From the NCBI RefSeq assembly GCF_045038035.1, contig NZ_CP173427.1:2356001-2420000 (forward strand): a stretch of 64,000 bases of DNA, written 5' to 3'. This document shows, one piece after another, positions 42,952-51,891 of this stretch. Source of the stretch: Paenibacillus_F chitinolyticus_A. GTDB taxonomy: Bacteria; Bacillota; Bacilli; Paenibacillales; NBRC-103111. Made by a program: the position numbers and the translations under genes. A model generated the notes under the pieces. It saw only the letters and a program-made list of their open reading frames with translations, searched no databases and was not told the origin of the DNA. Positions within the stretch are counted from its first letter, which is position 1, and each line of letters starts with the position of its first letter.

Positions 42952-44024
42952 ATCTAACGAGGAACGACGTTTGCCAGACGGACGCCGGGAAGGAAGTTGT
43001 CTATGCCGAGCTGAAAAAGCACTGGCTCCCGCTCTGTCCGTCGCGGGACCTTAAGCGGAGGCCGCTCGGGCTGACGGTGCTTGACGTGCCGCTCGTCCTG
43101 TTCCGCACGGAAGAGGGCGCGCACGCGCTGCTGGACCGCTGCCCGCACCGGAACGTGCCGCTTTCGGGAGGCAGGCTGAAAGCGGGGAAGCTGGTCTGCC
43201 CCTACCACGGGTGGGAGTTCGACGGGGCAGGAGCCTGCACCCGGGTACCGGGGCTGTGCACGTTCAAGCCGGGTCCGCACCACGACGCTTCGCCGGCGGC
43301 CTTGCTCGAGCGGGACGGCTTTCTGTGGGTCCGGCTCGGCGGAGAGGCGGGGTCGGGGGAACCGCGGGAAGTATCCGTTCGGGAGCCTCTGGCCCTGCCG
43401 TTTATGAACAACCCGGAGTATTACTCCTTCGTCTGGAAAACGGCCGTCCGGGGTTCCCTGCTTAACGCGGCGGAAAATTTGCTGGACGCCACGCACACGC
43501 ATTATGTCCACGCCGGCCTCATCCGTACGGACAGCGGCCGCCAGACCGTGAACGCCCGCATCCGGGCGGAGGGCGCCGCCGTCGAAATCGAATATACCGG
43601 CGAATCCGGGCAGGCCGGTCTGATTTCGCGTTTATTCGAGCGGGACAGGCAGCGGAGCTTCGGCCGGTTTTATATGCCCGGCGTCGCCCAGATCGAATAC
43701 TCTTCCGCCAAAGGTTTGACGCTGCTTATTACGGCCGTGATGAGGCCGACTTCGTTCGCTTACCAGGATGTTTATGCCGTTATCACGATGAAGCGCGGCC
43801 GGTTCACGAACGGGCTGAAGAAGCGGGTGCTGACTCCTTTTCTGAAAAAAGCCTTGAATCAGGACATCGCCATCGTAGAAACCCAGCAGCGAACCATCGA
43901 GCGGTGGGGCGGGGAAAGCTTTCATTCCACGCAGGCGGACCTGATCCGTCCTTATCTGGAACAGCTTATGAAGGGAAAGGTATACGACGTCCCTTATGAG
44001 AAGAAGGTCCAGTTGTTTGTGTAA
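42948..44024 (+). CDS. Rieske non-haem iron oxygenase
   Basis: A 358-residue oxygenase with an intact Rieske cluster CxH-x16-CxxH (Cys65, His67, Cys84, His87; CPHRN and CPYHGWEF). The mononuclear iron triad DATHTHYVH (Asp180, His183, His188) is also intact. It resembles monooxygenases of the ring-hydroxylating superfamily that use electrons from a separate reductase; none is encoded nearby. It could hydroxylate or otherwise oxidise the pathway product. ATG overlaps the upstream stop. Last gene of the run. Confidence 0.92.
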   Translation: MNLTRNDVCQTDAGKEVVYAELKKHWLPLCPSRDLKRRPLGLTVLDVPLVLFRTEEGAHALLDRCPHRNVPLSGGRLKAGKLVCPYHGWEFDGAGACTRVPGLCTFKPGPHHDASPAALLERDGFLWVRLGGEAGSGEPREVSVREPLALPFMNNPEYYSFVWKTAVRGSLLNAAENLLDATHTHYVHAGLIRTDSGRQTVNARIRAEGAAVEIEYTGESGQAGLISRLFERDRQRSFGRFYMPGVAQIEYSSAKGLTLLITAVMRPTSFAYQDVYAVITMKRGRFTNGLKKRVLTPFLKKALNQDIAIVETQQRTIERWGGESFHSTQADLIRPYLEQLMKGKVYDVPYEKKVQLFV

Positions 44025-44211
44025 GGCTATCTATCCAGTATTTTCTATCAAAATCTTGGGGCTTTCCGGTAAATGTTGCTATTTCCGTGAATTTAGATGG
44101 GATTTCTAGAAATATTCTGTTTTTTCGAAACCTTTACGCCTGAAAGAGCCGGAAATATAGTACACTTAGAAAGAATCATTATCTGAAAGTATAGAAAGCT
44201 GTGTGATAGCT

Positions 44212-45480
44212 ATGACAGACAAGTACCCGAACCCATCCGGTTTTTATAATAATATAGAAGAAGCCGCCGCACATATTATTGATGTCGTCAGCGGGCTGCT
44301 ACAAGTCAATACGATCTTCATCGCCACTAACGACGGGCAAACGAATACGATACTGAAAGCATTTAACCGGCGGGAACAGCTCGTGAACGAAGGGGACGAG
44401 CTTCCTTTCGACATCAGCTACTGCAGTCTCGTGGGACGCCGTGGGGGCGAGCCTCTCGTTATTTCCGACACGGCTTCCAGTCCGCTTACCGCGGAGCTGG
44501 AAGTCACCCGTGCGCTCGGAAGCCGTTCTTTTATCGGGCTGCCGATTATTTTGAAGAACGGACAATTTTACGGCACGATCTGTATTCTCGATCATCCGTC
44601 TTATCCCGTTTCGGAGACCGATCTCAAAACGCTGAGCGCCATGGCGGTCTTTCTTGCCCATGTAGTGGAGCTTGAACATGCGGTCTCGGAGCTGCGGGAA
44701 GCCCAGCAAGTTCTCCGGGAATCCCATGCCGCGTCCGAGCAGTCGTCCAAGATCAAGAGCAAGCTTCTTGCCATGATCGGGCAGGAGATCAAGACCCCGA
44801 TGACAGGCATCATGGGCATGACGGATCTGATGCAGGATACGGAGCTGAGCGAAGAGCAGAAGAGCTACATGAACATCATTGAAACGAGCAACAACTCGCT
44901 GCTTAACCTGGTTACGGACATTCTGGATTATAGCAAAATGGAATCGGGCGGAGTGGCGGTGGAGGCGGAGCCTTTCGAACTGCTTCCTGCTCTGGAAGAA
45001 GTCGTGAATCTCTACGAAATCCGAAATGCGAGGGGACGGAAAGTTCGTCTCGACGCGGCGCCGGGACTTCCTTCCGTCGTAGTCGGCGATCCGGTGAAGA
45101 TCCGGGATGTGCTGGTCAAATTGCTTGATCATGCCTCCAAGAACGCCCGGTCCGGCGAACTTACCTTGACGGCGGTCAATCTGCCGGATACGGAGCATCC
45201 AGATGCTCATCATATCCGCTTTGCCGTCAAAGCGCCGCTCATTACACCCGATAAGCTGGAGTTCCTGCTGGAAACGGCCGGCGGCAAAGCAGGCGGATCG
45301 TCCGTTCCCATTTATGAAACGAGTCTGGATCTGGCAATCAGCAAAAAGCTGGTCGACCTCATGGAAGGCCAAATCTGGACGGAGAGCGACAGGCAAAAAG
45401 AAACCGATTTGATCTTCTCCCTTACGCTGAGCAGGTATGCCGAAGCGGCCGAAGCTGCGGAATTGAAAGAATTTAAATAA
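44212..45480 (+). CDS. GAF-domain degenerate histidine kinase (pseudokinase)
   Basis: A 422-residue cytoplasmic protein with a GAF domain (about 15-155; CSLVGRRGGEPLVISDTA and IGLPIILKNGQFYGTICILD), a helix and then a HisKA-like region. The phosphoacceptor motif reads LLAMIGQEIKTPMTG, so Gln191 replaces the His. The ATPase domain is also eroded: the N box is LLDHASKN instead of LLSNAIKF, the glycine boxes are lost and the last motif is ETSLDLAISKKL. It therefore should not autophosphorylate; it may act as a ligand-sensing scaffold. No partner regulator is adjacent. ATG 44212 is uncertain; GTG 44203 is an option. The 44025-44211 interval shows no gene. Confidence 0.85.
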   Translation: MTDKYPNPSGFYNNIEEAAAHIIDVVSGLLQVNTIFIATNDGQTNTILKAFNRREQLVNEGDELPFDISYCSLVGRRGGEPLVISDTASSPLTAELEVTRALGSRSFIGLPIILKNGQFYGTICILDHPSYPVSETDLKTLSAMAVFLAHVVELEHAVSELREAQQVLRESHAASEQSSKIKSKLLAMIGQEIKTPMTGIMGMTDLMQDTELSEEQKSYMNIIETSNNSLLNLVTDILDYSKMESGGVAVEAEPFELLPALEEVVNLYEIRNARGRKVRLDAAPGLPSVVVGDPVKIRDVLVKLLDHASKNARSGELTLTAVNLPDTEHPDAHHIRFAVKAPLITPDKLEFLLETAGGKAGGSSVPIYETSLDLAISKKLVDLMEGQIWTESDRQKETDLIFSLTLSRYAEAAEAAELKEFK

Positions 45481-45522
45481 AAGATGACAGAAGCGCCCCG
45501 CGTTTCTGTCATCTTTTTTTCG
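45481..45522 (+). terminator. Terminator after pseudokinase
   Basis: A perfect 12-bp stem AAGATGACAGAA/TTCTGTCATCTT starts right after the stop codon and is followed by TTTTTTT. Confidence 0.9.
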
Positions 45523-45610
45523 TTTGGCGGTCATACTTGTTTTATCGAGAAGGAATATGGAAAGAACGCGACAAATTATAAAACGAAATGGAGACAGAGG
45601 AGGGAAGTCC

Positions 45611-46555
45611 ATGAATGCCGATCATAAATGGAGTGCCATCCGGGCGTCGCTTCCGCAGTGGGTCGAAGAAAGCCGCAAGCTGACTTCCCGGGGAAACGTG
45701 GCGTCATACATTCCGGAGCTTGCCAAATCACCGGCGTCCGCACTGGGCATTCACCTGCTGAACGGACAGGGGGAACATTTGTCCGCTGGGGACTGCGGGC
45801 TGCCTTTTACGATGCAGAGTATTTCCAAAGTGTTTACGCTGATACTGGCGCTAATGGATCACGGGGAAGAAACCGTCTTCTCCAAGGTCGGAAAAGAGCC
45901 GACGGGCGACGATTTTAACTCCATGCTGAAACTGGAGCTGGTCGAGCCGGGCATCCCGTTTAATCCCTTGATCAACGCGGGAGCGATCGCCGTATCTTCA
46001 TTAATCAAAGGCGACGGACCCGAGGCGAAGTCGGCGAGAGTACTGTCGTTTTTCCGGGAGATCGCCGCAAACGACAAGCTGGATTATGACGAGGCGGTAT
46101 ACCGGTCGGAAAATGAAACCGGGCATATGAACCGTTCGCTGGCGTATTTCCTGAAGGAGAACGAGGTTCTGGACGGCAGTGTCGAAGAAGTTCTCCAGGT
46201 ATATTTCCGCCACTGCTCGATCCGGGTCACATGCGGCGACCTGTCGCGGATGGCCTTGGTTCTCGCTTTTGACGGACAAGATCCGCTTACGGGGAAAACG
46301 CTCATTCCGCGGCGCTTCGTACAGATCGCCAAAACGTTCATGACCACTTGCGGGATGTACAACGCTTCCGGGGAGTTCGCCATCAGCGTCGGACTGCCGG
46401 CCAAAAGCGGCGTTTCCGGCGGCATTCTGACCCTCGTGCCCGGCCGCTACGGAATCGGGGTTATCGGGCCGGCGCTTAATCACAAAGGCAACAGCGTTGC
46501 GGGCGTCGATCTGCTTGAGAAGCTGTCGGGTCGCTTTGACTGGAGCTTGTTTTAA
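45611..46555 (+). CDS. glsA: Glutaminase
   Basis: A 314-residue serine-dependent glutaminase of the GlsA family, hydrolysing L-glutamine to glutamate and ammonia. Signature motifs are the catalytic SxxK in MQSISKVF (Ser70, Lys73), EPTGDDFNSM, NPLINAGAIA and SGVSGGILTLVPG. The start is ATG 45611 after GGAGGGAAG; the longer frame to 45524 crosses the terminator. Length is full. It stands alone. Confidence 0.95.
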   Translation: MNADHKWSAIRASLPQWVEESRKLTSRGNVASYIPELAKSPASALGIHLLNGQGEHLSAGDCGLPFTMQSISKVFTLILALMDHGEETVFSKVGKEPTGDDFNSMLKLELVEPGIPFNPLINAGAIAVSSLIKGDGPEAKSARVLSFFREIAANDKLDYDEAVYRSENETGHMNRSLAYFLKENEVLDGSVEEVLQVYFRHCSIRVTCGDLSRMALVLAFDGQDPLTGKTLIPRRFVQIAKTFMTTCGMYNASGEFAISVGLPAKSGVSGGILTLVPGRYGIGVIGPALNHKGNSVAGVDLLEKLSGRFDWSLF

Positions 46556-46561
46556 ATCGGT

Positions 46562-47125
46562 TTATTTCTGCCTTGCGCGTGGGGCTTTGGCCTTTCCGTG
46601 GCGGCTTTTGGCGCGTGAGCGGGCGGATAACCGGAGCTCGATCCATTGGAGCTTTACTTCAAGCTCCTTTAAGTTTTGCTGGATTTCCAGGTTCTCCTGC
46701 TCGGCTTTATAATTGATGGCGATGTCGAGCATCTGCTCCTGTTTGTCCTTGGCGGCCTGGCGGTTCTGGCTTTTCTGAATCAGTGTCGATTGAAACAGGG
46801 AAAGGATGGACAGGGAGAAGCTCAAAATAAACAACGAATTTCTTTCGCTGTTGACGAGCAACCACACCGTAATGGTTACGGCGGATGCCGTAACAAACCA
46901 CCAGCTGCCGGCCAGGACAGCAACGTGATCGGCCAGCCGGTCCCAGCGGCTCGTCTTTTTCTCCTGCTGCTCGTGCAGATGCGCTTTGATCTTCCCCTGA
47001 TAGTCGCGGACCATTTCGGTGACGCGCTCGACATCCTCTTTGTGCAGCTTCTGCCGGGGATATTTCTCCAACTGTTTGAAAAGCTGTTCTTCGGAAGTTC
47101 TCTCCGGCTCGTTTTTATTCCTCAT
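46562..47125 (-). CDS. DUF1003 membrane protein
   Basis: A 187-residue protein with ATG 47125 after GGGAGGAAC. DRLADHVAVLAGSWWFV, then TVWLLVNSERNSLFILSFSLSILSL form two helices typical of DUF1003, followed by QSTLIQKSQNRQAAKDKQ and a long coiled-coil Lys/Glu tail rich in Arg at the end. The family's function is unknown. Divergent from the MFS transporter with a structured leader between. Confidence 0.9.
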   Translation of the reverse strand: MRNKNEPERTSEEQLFKQLEKYPRQKLHKEDVERVTEMVRDYQGKIKAHLHEQQEKKTSRWDRLADHVAVLAGSWWFVTASAVTITVWLLVNSERNSLFILSFSLSILSLFQSTLIQKSQNRQAAKDKQEQMLDIAINYKAEQENLEIQQNLKELEVKLQWIELRLSARSRAKSRHGKAKAPRARQK

Positions 47126-47217
47126 GGTGTCTGTTCCTCCCGGTTTCTTAACATCTTTTATTTTTCTTGAAAAGGTTAGCCAATTTAAGTGAATGGGGGT
47201 AAAATAGTGAATTACCC

Positions 47218-47296
47218 GGTCCGCTAATCCTTTTAACTGGAAAAGAATAGGGGAGCCGGCAATGCTCCTCCACGGACAGGGCAGAATAAGCGGACC
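47218..47296 (+). ncRNA. Possible structured leader of MFS gene
   Basis: An 8-bp perfect long-range pairing GGTCCGCT/AGCGGACC (47218-47225 with 47289-47296) encloses an inner hairpin with GGGAGC/GCTCCT and an A-rich single-stranded stretch. It ends 31 bp before the MFS start. The layout resembles a small riboswitch or attenuator, but it matches none of the classes I know, and it could instead be a repeat bound by a protein. Confidence 0.35.
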
Positions 47297-47326
47297 CATA
47301 CTACTAAACGACAAGGGAGAAGCCCA

Positions 47327-48541
47327 ATGCGCGCTATCGCGATGCTTCAAAATCCTAAACAGAGAAAACTGCTGTTCAGCGCCGGTTTAAGCTGGCTGTT
47401 CGATGCCATGGATGTAGGCATTATTTCGTTTATCGTCGCGGCTCTGACGGTCCACTGGAAGCTCAGTGCGGGTCAGGTTGGTGTACTGACCAGTCTTAAC
47501 TCGGTCGGAATGGCCTTCGGGGCGGCGATAGCCGGCTATTTGGCCGACCGCTACGGGCGCAAGTCCGTCCTGCTGTGGACGCTGCTTATTTTTTCGGCCG
47601 CCAGCGGCTTGTCCGCTCTGGCCGCCAGTTTTACCGTCCTCTGCATCCTGCGGTTTATCGCGGGTGTCGGACTGGGCGGGGAGCTTCCCGTCGCGTCCAC
47701 GCTCGTGTCGGAGAGTATGCCCGCGCAGGACAGGGGAAGAGCGGTCGTGCTGCTCGAAAGCTTCTGGGCGGGAGGCTGGATTCTGGCGGCGCTGATCGCA
47801 TACTTCGTCATCCCGAAGTACGGCTGGCAGTCCGCTTTCGTCATCGGGGCCTTGCCCGCGCTTTACGCGCTGTATTTGAGGCGGGCGATTGAAGATCCTC
47901 CGAGGTTCCGGAAAGAACGGTCGGGAGAAACTTCATTTGCCGCGAAAGTGAAATCAGTCTGGTCCCGCGATTACCGCCGGTCGACCGTGATGCTGTGGGT
48001 GTTGTGGTTTACGGTTGTATTTTCGTACTACGGCATGTTCCTGTGGCTTCCTACGGTGATGGTGCTGAAAGGCTTTACGCTCGTCAAAAGCTTTCAGTAT
48101 GTGCTCATCATGACACTCGCTCAGCTGCCGGGTTATTTTACGGCCGCGTATTTTATCGAGAAATTCGGCCGCAAATTCGTTCTGGTCACCTATCTTGTGC
48201 TGACCGCGTTAAGCGCCGTATGGTTTGGCGGTGCTTCCACGGAAGGCATGCTGATCGCCGCGGGCATGTGCTTGTCTTTCTTCAACCTCGGAGCCTGGGG
48301 CGGGCTGTACGCCTATACGCCGGAGCTGTATCCGACAGGTATCCGCTCGACGGGTGCGGGACTTGCCGCTTCGTTCGGACGGATAGGAGGCATCGTCGCA
48401 CCGCTGCTGGTCGGTGTACTCGTCGGCTGGGGAATCGGCATTCAGGCGATTTTCATCCTCTTTTTCGTCGTGATCCTTATCGGCGCGTCGGCCGTGCTGT
48501 TCTGGGGGGACGAGACCAAGGGCAAGGAGCTTTCTTCCTGA
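47327..48541 (+). CDS. MFS transporter, NiaP/YceI-like
   Basis: A 404-residue 12-helix MFS transporter. The N-terminal SWLFDAMDVGIISFIVAALT and the DRYGRKSVLL and EKFGRKFVLV loops are typical of the SV2-like branch that includes B. subtilis NiaP (nicotinate uptake) and aromatic-acid symporters. GLGGELPVASTLVSES matches the family. Nicotinate uptake is a reasonable guess but not proven. ATG start with AAGGGAGAAG. Confidence 0.88.
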   Translation: MRAIAMLQNPKQRKLLFSAGLSWLFDAMDVGIISFIVAALTVHWKLSAGQVGVLTSLNSVGMAFGAAIAGYLADRYGRKSVLLWTLLIFSAASGLSALAASFTVLCILRFIAGVGLGGELPVASTLVSESMPAQDRGRAVVLLESFWAGGWILAALIAYFVIPKYGWQSAFVIGALPALYALYLRRAIEDPPRFRKERSGETSFAAKVKSVWSRDYRRSTVMLWVLWFTVVFSYYGMFLWLPTVMVLKGFTLVKSFQYVLIMTLAQLPGYFTAAYFIEKFGRKFVLVTYLVLTALSAVWFGGASTEGMLIAAGMCLSFFNLGAWGGLYAYTPELYPTGIRSTGAGLAASFGRIGGIVAPLLVGVLVGWGIGIQAIFILFFVVILIGASAVLFWGDETKGKELSS

Positions 48542-48656
48542 CCGGAGGCGGACGCAGATTTGTGACATGGAGTTCCAAAACGGGCGGCGCTTGTAAAAAA
48601 GCGTATCTCAGCGAACGGCGGGGATACCGGGCATTTGTTGCGGCGCGAAACTCTTC

Positions 48657-48692
48657 AAAGGATTGTCTCCTCAGGGGACAATCCTTTTTTAC
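48657..48692 (+). terminator. Terminator after MFS gene
   Basis: Stem AAAGGATTGTCTCC/GGGGACAATCCTTT with a 3-nt loop, then T residues. The rest of 48542-48891 (about 350 bp) has a possible TTTACA...TACTTT promoter near 48822-48851 and no gene. Confidence 0.85.
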
Positions 48693-48891
48693 CGGCGGAA
48701 GATCTTCCAGGGCGGCAGATGAGGCTGGTTGCCGGAAACGAAGGGCATCCCGAAGAGAGGACATGCGGGTGATTTCCGTAAAGCGGCGCCATAAGACGCA
48801 CCGGAGCTGCACGAAGAGACTTTACAAGATCGCTCTCGTTGTGCTACTTTAGATAAAGACCAATCATCCTATGTTTGGAGGTTTACGAAAT

Positions 48892-49584
48892 ATGCTGGAA
48901 AAACCGAAAAAATCAACGCTGGTTGAGCAGGTTGCGGATCAGCTGCAAACTTTAATCGAATCCGGCCAGTGGCCCGTCGGAACGCGTATTCCTCCGGAAC
49001 CGGAGCTGTCGGAGGCGCTCGGCGTCAGCCGCAATACGATCCGCGAAGCCGTGCGGGCCATGGTTCATGCGGGGCTGCTTCAGACGAAGCAGGGGGACGG
49101 CACGTATGTGTGCTCGTCCAGTGTCCTTGGCGTCGTTCTGCAGAAGAGGGTCAGGCAATCCACCCTGGCAGAGACGCTGGAAGTCCGGCAGGCGCTGGAA
49201 CGCGAAGCGGCAAGACTTGCGGCGGAGCGCAGAACGGATGAAGACGTCGCCTCTCTGGAGCTTCATCTGAAAGCGTGCGCGGCGGCCGCGGAAGCCGGGG
49301 ACATGGCGGCCTATTCGGGCGCGGATATCCGGCTTCACCAGGCAGTCGTCACAGCGGCGCACAACGAGCTGTTCAGCGAGCTTTATGAGCATATGACCGA
49401 TGCGCTGGATCATTCCGTCCGGAGTCTGACGGGGCTTCTCCCGGAAGTCGGACTCTATTACCGCAGTCACGCCAAAATGATCGACGCCATCGTCCGGCAG
49501 GACGTGGAACGAGCCGCAGAGGCGGTCCACGAATATATCTCGCAATCGAGAAATGATTTGAAACGCTTGGAGGAACAATCATGA
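48892..49584 (+). CDS. GntR/FadR-family transcriptional regulator
   Basis: A 230-residue regulator starting at ATG 48892 (TTGGAGGT, 8-nt spacing). The winged helix reads WPVGTRIPPEPELSEALGVSRNTIREAVRAMV; the C-terminal FCD domain is helical with ALEREAARLAAERR and metal-type residues (DIRLHQAVVTAAHN, YRSHAKMIDAI). FadR-type members sense organic acids. The next gene overlaps by ATGA, so it probably controls that MFS transporter. Confidence 0.93.
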   Translation: MLEKPKKSTLVEQVADQLQTLIESGQWPVGTRIPPEPELSEALGVSRNTIREAVRAMVHAGLLQTKQGDGTYVCSSSVLGVVLQKRVRQSTLAETLEVRQALEREAARLAAERRTDEDVASLELHLKACAAAAEAGDMAAYSGADIRLHQAVVTAAHNELFSELYEHMTDALDHSVRSLTGLLPEVGLYYRSHAKMIDAIVRQDVERAAEAVHEYISQSRNDLKRLEEQS

Positions 49585-50852
49585 ACACCCGGGAAATGAC
49601 ACAATCCGAAGAACTTCCGCTGGCGCGGCAGGATCAAGATACGGCGCGGACCGCCGGCTGGCTGCTGATCGTCGGCATTCTGTTTATCGGAGCCGTACTG
49701 AGAGCTCCGCTCACATCCGTCGGTCCTTTGATCGGCACCATTAAGGGAGAGCTCGGCATCTCCAATACGCTGGCAGGCACTTTAACGACGCTGCCTCTGC
49801 TGATGTTCGCCGTCATCTCCCCGTTTGCGCCCAGATGGGCGCGAAAGTACGGAATCGAGACGGTCCTGCTCGCCGCGGCCGCAATCTTGACGGCCGGAAT
49901 CTTACTCCGTTCGGCGTCTGGGGCAGGTACGCTCTTTCTGGGAACCGCCCTGCTTGGAGTTGCCATCGCCCTGTGCAACGTGCTGCTTCCCAGTCTGATC
50001 AAGCGGGATTTTCCCGCCCGGATCGGCCTGATGACCGGCGTATACTCCGTGTCGATGAACTTGAGCGGCGCGGCGGCTTCCGGCATCAGCGTGCCGGCGG
50101 CGAACAGCCTGGGCCTCGGCTGGAAAGGCGCTCTGGGAGCTTGGGCCGCGCTGAGCGTTCTTGCCCTGCTCTTCTGGCTGCCGCAGGTGACCGGCATCCG
50201 CAAAGCGCGCCAAGGGGCACGGGTGTCCGCCGTTTCGGGGAACTCCTCCGGCGGCAAAGCTATTTCCGTCTGGAAATCGCCGCTGGCCTGGAAAGTCACC
50301 TTGTTCATGGGACTTCAGTCGACGTTCTTCTACGCGTTCGTCGCCTGGCTGCCGGCTGTCCTGAACACCAGAGGACTTTCCGCGGGGTATGCCGGATGGA
50401 TGCTTTCCCTGATGCAGCTGGCGCTCCTGCCCGTTACGTTCGTCGTGCCCATCCTGGCGGCCAGAATGGCCAATCAGCGGTTCCTGGTTACTCTCACGTC
50501 CGTGCTGTTCCTGGCGGGGATTCTCGGACTGCTGCTGGGAAGCACCGCTCTGGTGCCGCTGTGGATCATCCTGACAGGCATAGCCGGGGGCTGCGCATTC
50601 AGTCTGGCGATGATGTTCTTCAGCCTGCGTACGCGAAGCGCCCAGCAGTCCGCCGATCTGTCCGGCATGGCGCAATCGTTCGGTTACCTGCTGGCAGCCG
50701 CAGGCCCGATTCTGTTCGGGTTCCTGCATGACACGACAGGCGGGTGGACGACCCCGCTTCTCCTGCTCGCCGCAATCGCCGTTCTGCTCTTCGTAGTCGG
50801 CCAGGGTGCCGCGGCCAACCGGTTCGTCGGAGAAGAACGCGGGGCCGAATGA
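49581..50852 (+). CDS. CynX/NimT-family MFS transporter
   Basis: A 423-residue 12-helix MFS protein with GAVLRAPLTSVGPLIGTIKGELG, the CynX/NimT branch signature used for cyanate/2-nitroimidazole export and related small molecules. The central loop holds a basic linker (TGIRKARQGARVSAVSG). Translationally coupled to the GntR regulator. Substrate unknown. Confidence 0.9.
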   Translation: MNTREMTQSEELPLARQDQDTARTAGWLLIVGILFIGAVLRAPLTSVGPLIGTIKGELGISNTLAGTLTTLPLLMFAVISPFAPRWARKYGIETVLLAAAAILTAGILLRSASGAGTLFLGTALLGVAIALCNVLLPSLIKRDFPARIGLMTGVYSVSMNLSGAAASGISVPAANSLGLGWKGALGAWAALSVLALLFWLPQVTGIRKARQGARVSAVSGNSSGGKAISVWKSPLAWKVTLFMGLQSTFFYAFVAWLPAVLNTRGLSAGYAGWMLSLMQLALLPVTFVVPILAARMANQRFLVTLTSVLFLAGILGLLLGSTALVPLWIILTGIAGGCAFSLAMMFFSLRTRSAQQSADLSGMAQSFGYLLAAAGPILFGFLHDTTGGWTTPLLLLAAIAVLLFVVGQGAAANRFVGEERGAE

Positions 50853-50951
50853 AGGCTTTACGTTTTACGCGTTTACGAGATCCGAAAGAAATACGGCGTT
50901 CATTTATGGTAAGATAGGGGGGCATGGACCCGTTAAATGGAGTGAGGCTTT

Positions 50952-51536
50952 TTGACGAAAAAACAAATTAAACTCATACTCGCTTTCGGACTGTTCGTTG
51001 TCCTGATGATCGCCGTGAAAAACGCGGGTTCTTTCCTTGTCTATACGGAAGAACCGGTTAAATCCGATGTGATCCTCGTTCTCTCGGGAGACAGGGGGGA
51101 AAGGACGGAGAAAGGTGCCGAGCTGTACAAAAACGGAGTTGCCCCGTATCTCATGTTTTCCGGAGGCGAAGTGTACCGGAACAGCAGAATGGCCGATCTC
51201 ATGAAAGAACACGCGATGGAACTTGGCGTTCCCGAGCAAGCTATCGTCCTGGAGGACCGGGCGGACAGCACGTATGAAAATGCGGTATTTTCCAAAAAAG
51301 TCATCGAGAAACATGCGTTCAAATCCGTGACCGTCGTTTCTTCGGACTACCATATGAGAAGGGTTAAGCTCCTTTTCGACCGGGCGTTCAAAGATTCCGG
51401 CATTCGGCTGCATTACGCGGCCGCCCCCGATAAAAATTTTACTCCCCGGAAATGGTGGGGCAACAACAAGAGCCTGATGGTTACTTTCACGGAGTATCTG
51501 AAGTTAACCGGCTATTTTTTCGGCAAAAATTCATAA
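50952..51536 (+). CDS. YdcF/SanA-like DUF218 protein
   Basis: A 194-residue protein with one N-terminal hydrophobic anchor (about 6-24) and a DUF218 domain: SDVILVLSGDRGERTEKGAELY, YLMFSGGE, VLEDRADSTYENAVFSK and TVVSSDYHMRRVKLLF. SanA/YdcF relatives affect envelope permeability and may handle nucleotide-sugar-like substrates. TTG start after GGAGTGAGG. Single gene with its own terminator. Confidence 0.9.
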   Translation: MTKKQIKLILAFGLFVVLMIAVKNAGSFLVYTEEPVKSDVILVLSGDRGERTEKGAELYKNGVAPYLMFSGGEVYRNSRMADLMKEHAMELGVPEQAIVLEDRADSTYENAVFSKKVIEKHAFKSVTVVSSDYHMRRVKLLFDRAFKDSGIRLHYAAAPDKNFTPRKWWGNNKSLMVTFTEYLKLTGYFFGKNS

Positions 51537-51540
51537 GTGT

Positions 51541-51570
51541 AAAAGCCGCGCTTTCTGCGGCTTTTTTTTA
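51541..51570 (+). terminator. Terminator after DUF218 gene
   Basis: AAAAGCCGC/GCGGCTTTT stem with a GCTTTCT loop followed by a long T-run. Confidence 0.9.
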
Positions 51571-51891
51571 TTTGGCGGGAACGGCATGGCCCGGGTGTCC
51601 CGGATACACGTCCTTGCGAATACGCTGGTGTGCAAAAAAATCAAGCCTGCATCCGCGCCGCGCAAGGCTCCCGGCACGCGATGCCGGGCCTCACATAAGG
51701 CGATCAGCCGCATGTTACTTCGCTATGGAGCGGCACGGCAATAATTGCGTCCGAAACGGAGAGCCTGTACTAAGCTTCGCCCGCTGTGAATACAGATGAG
51801 TATAAGGCTGATTGAACATGAGAACCGGCCTGCCGTTTTCGCTGTTTTCGGCCGATTTGGCCTATTTATAGACGAGGAGATGAACCGGTAG
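51571..51891 (+). promoter_or_regulatory. Leader of type III PKS operon
   Basis: No convincing gene in 320 bp. It contains a 7-bp hairpin CCCGGCA/TGCCGGG (51670-51688) without a T-run, and a 17-codon frame starting ATG near 51818 and ending TAG near 51870 just before the PKS ribosome binding site. I could not identify a promoter. Confidence 0.35.

Noticed and set aside
44299..45612. 437-residue minus-strand frame opposite the pseudokinase
   Set aside because: The plus-strand frame shows recognisable GAF and HisKA-like sequence; the antisense has none.
47126..47350. N-terminal extension of the DUF1003 gene
   Set aside because: DUF1003 proteins start close to ATG 47125, which has its own ribosome binding site; the extension overlaps the divergent transporter leader.
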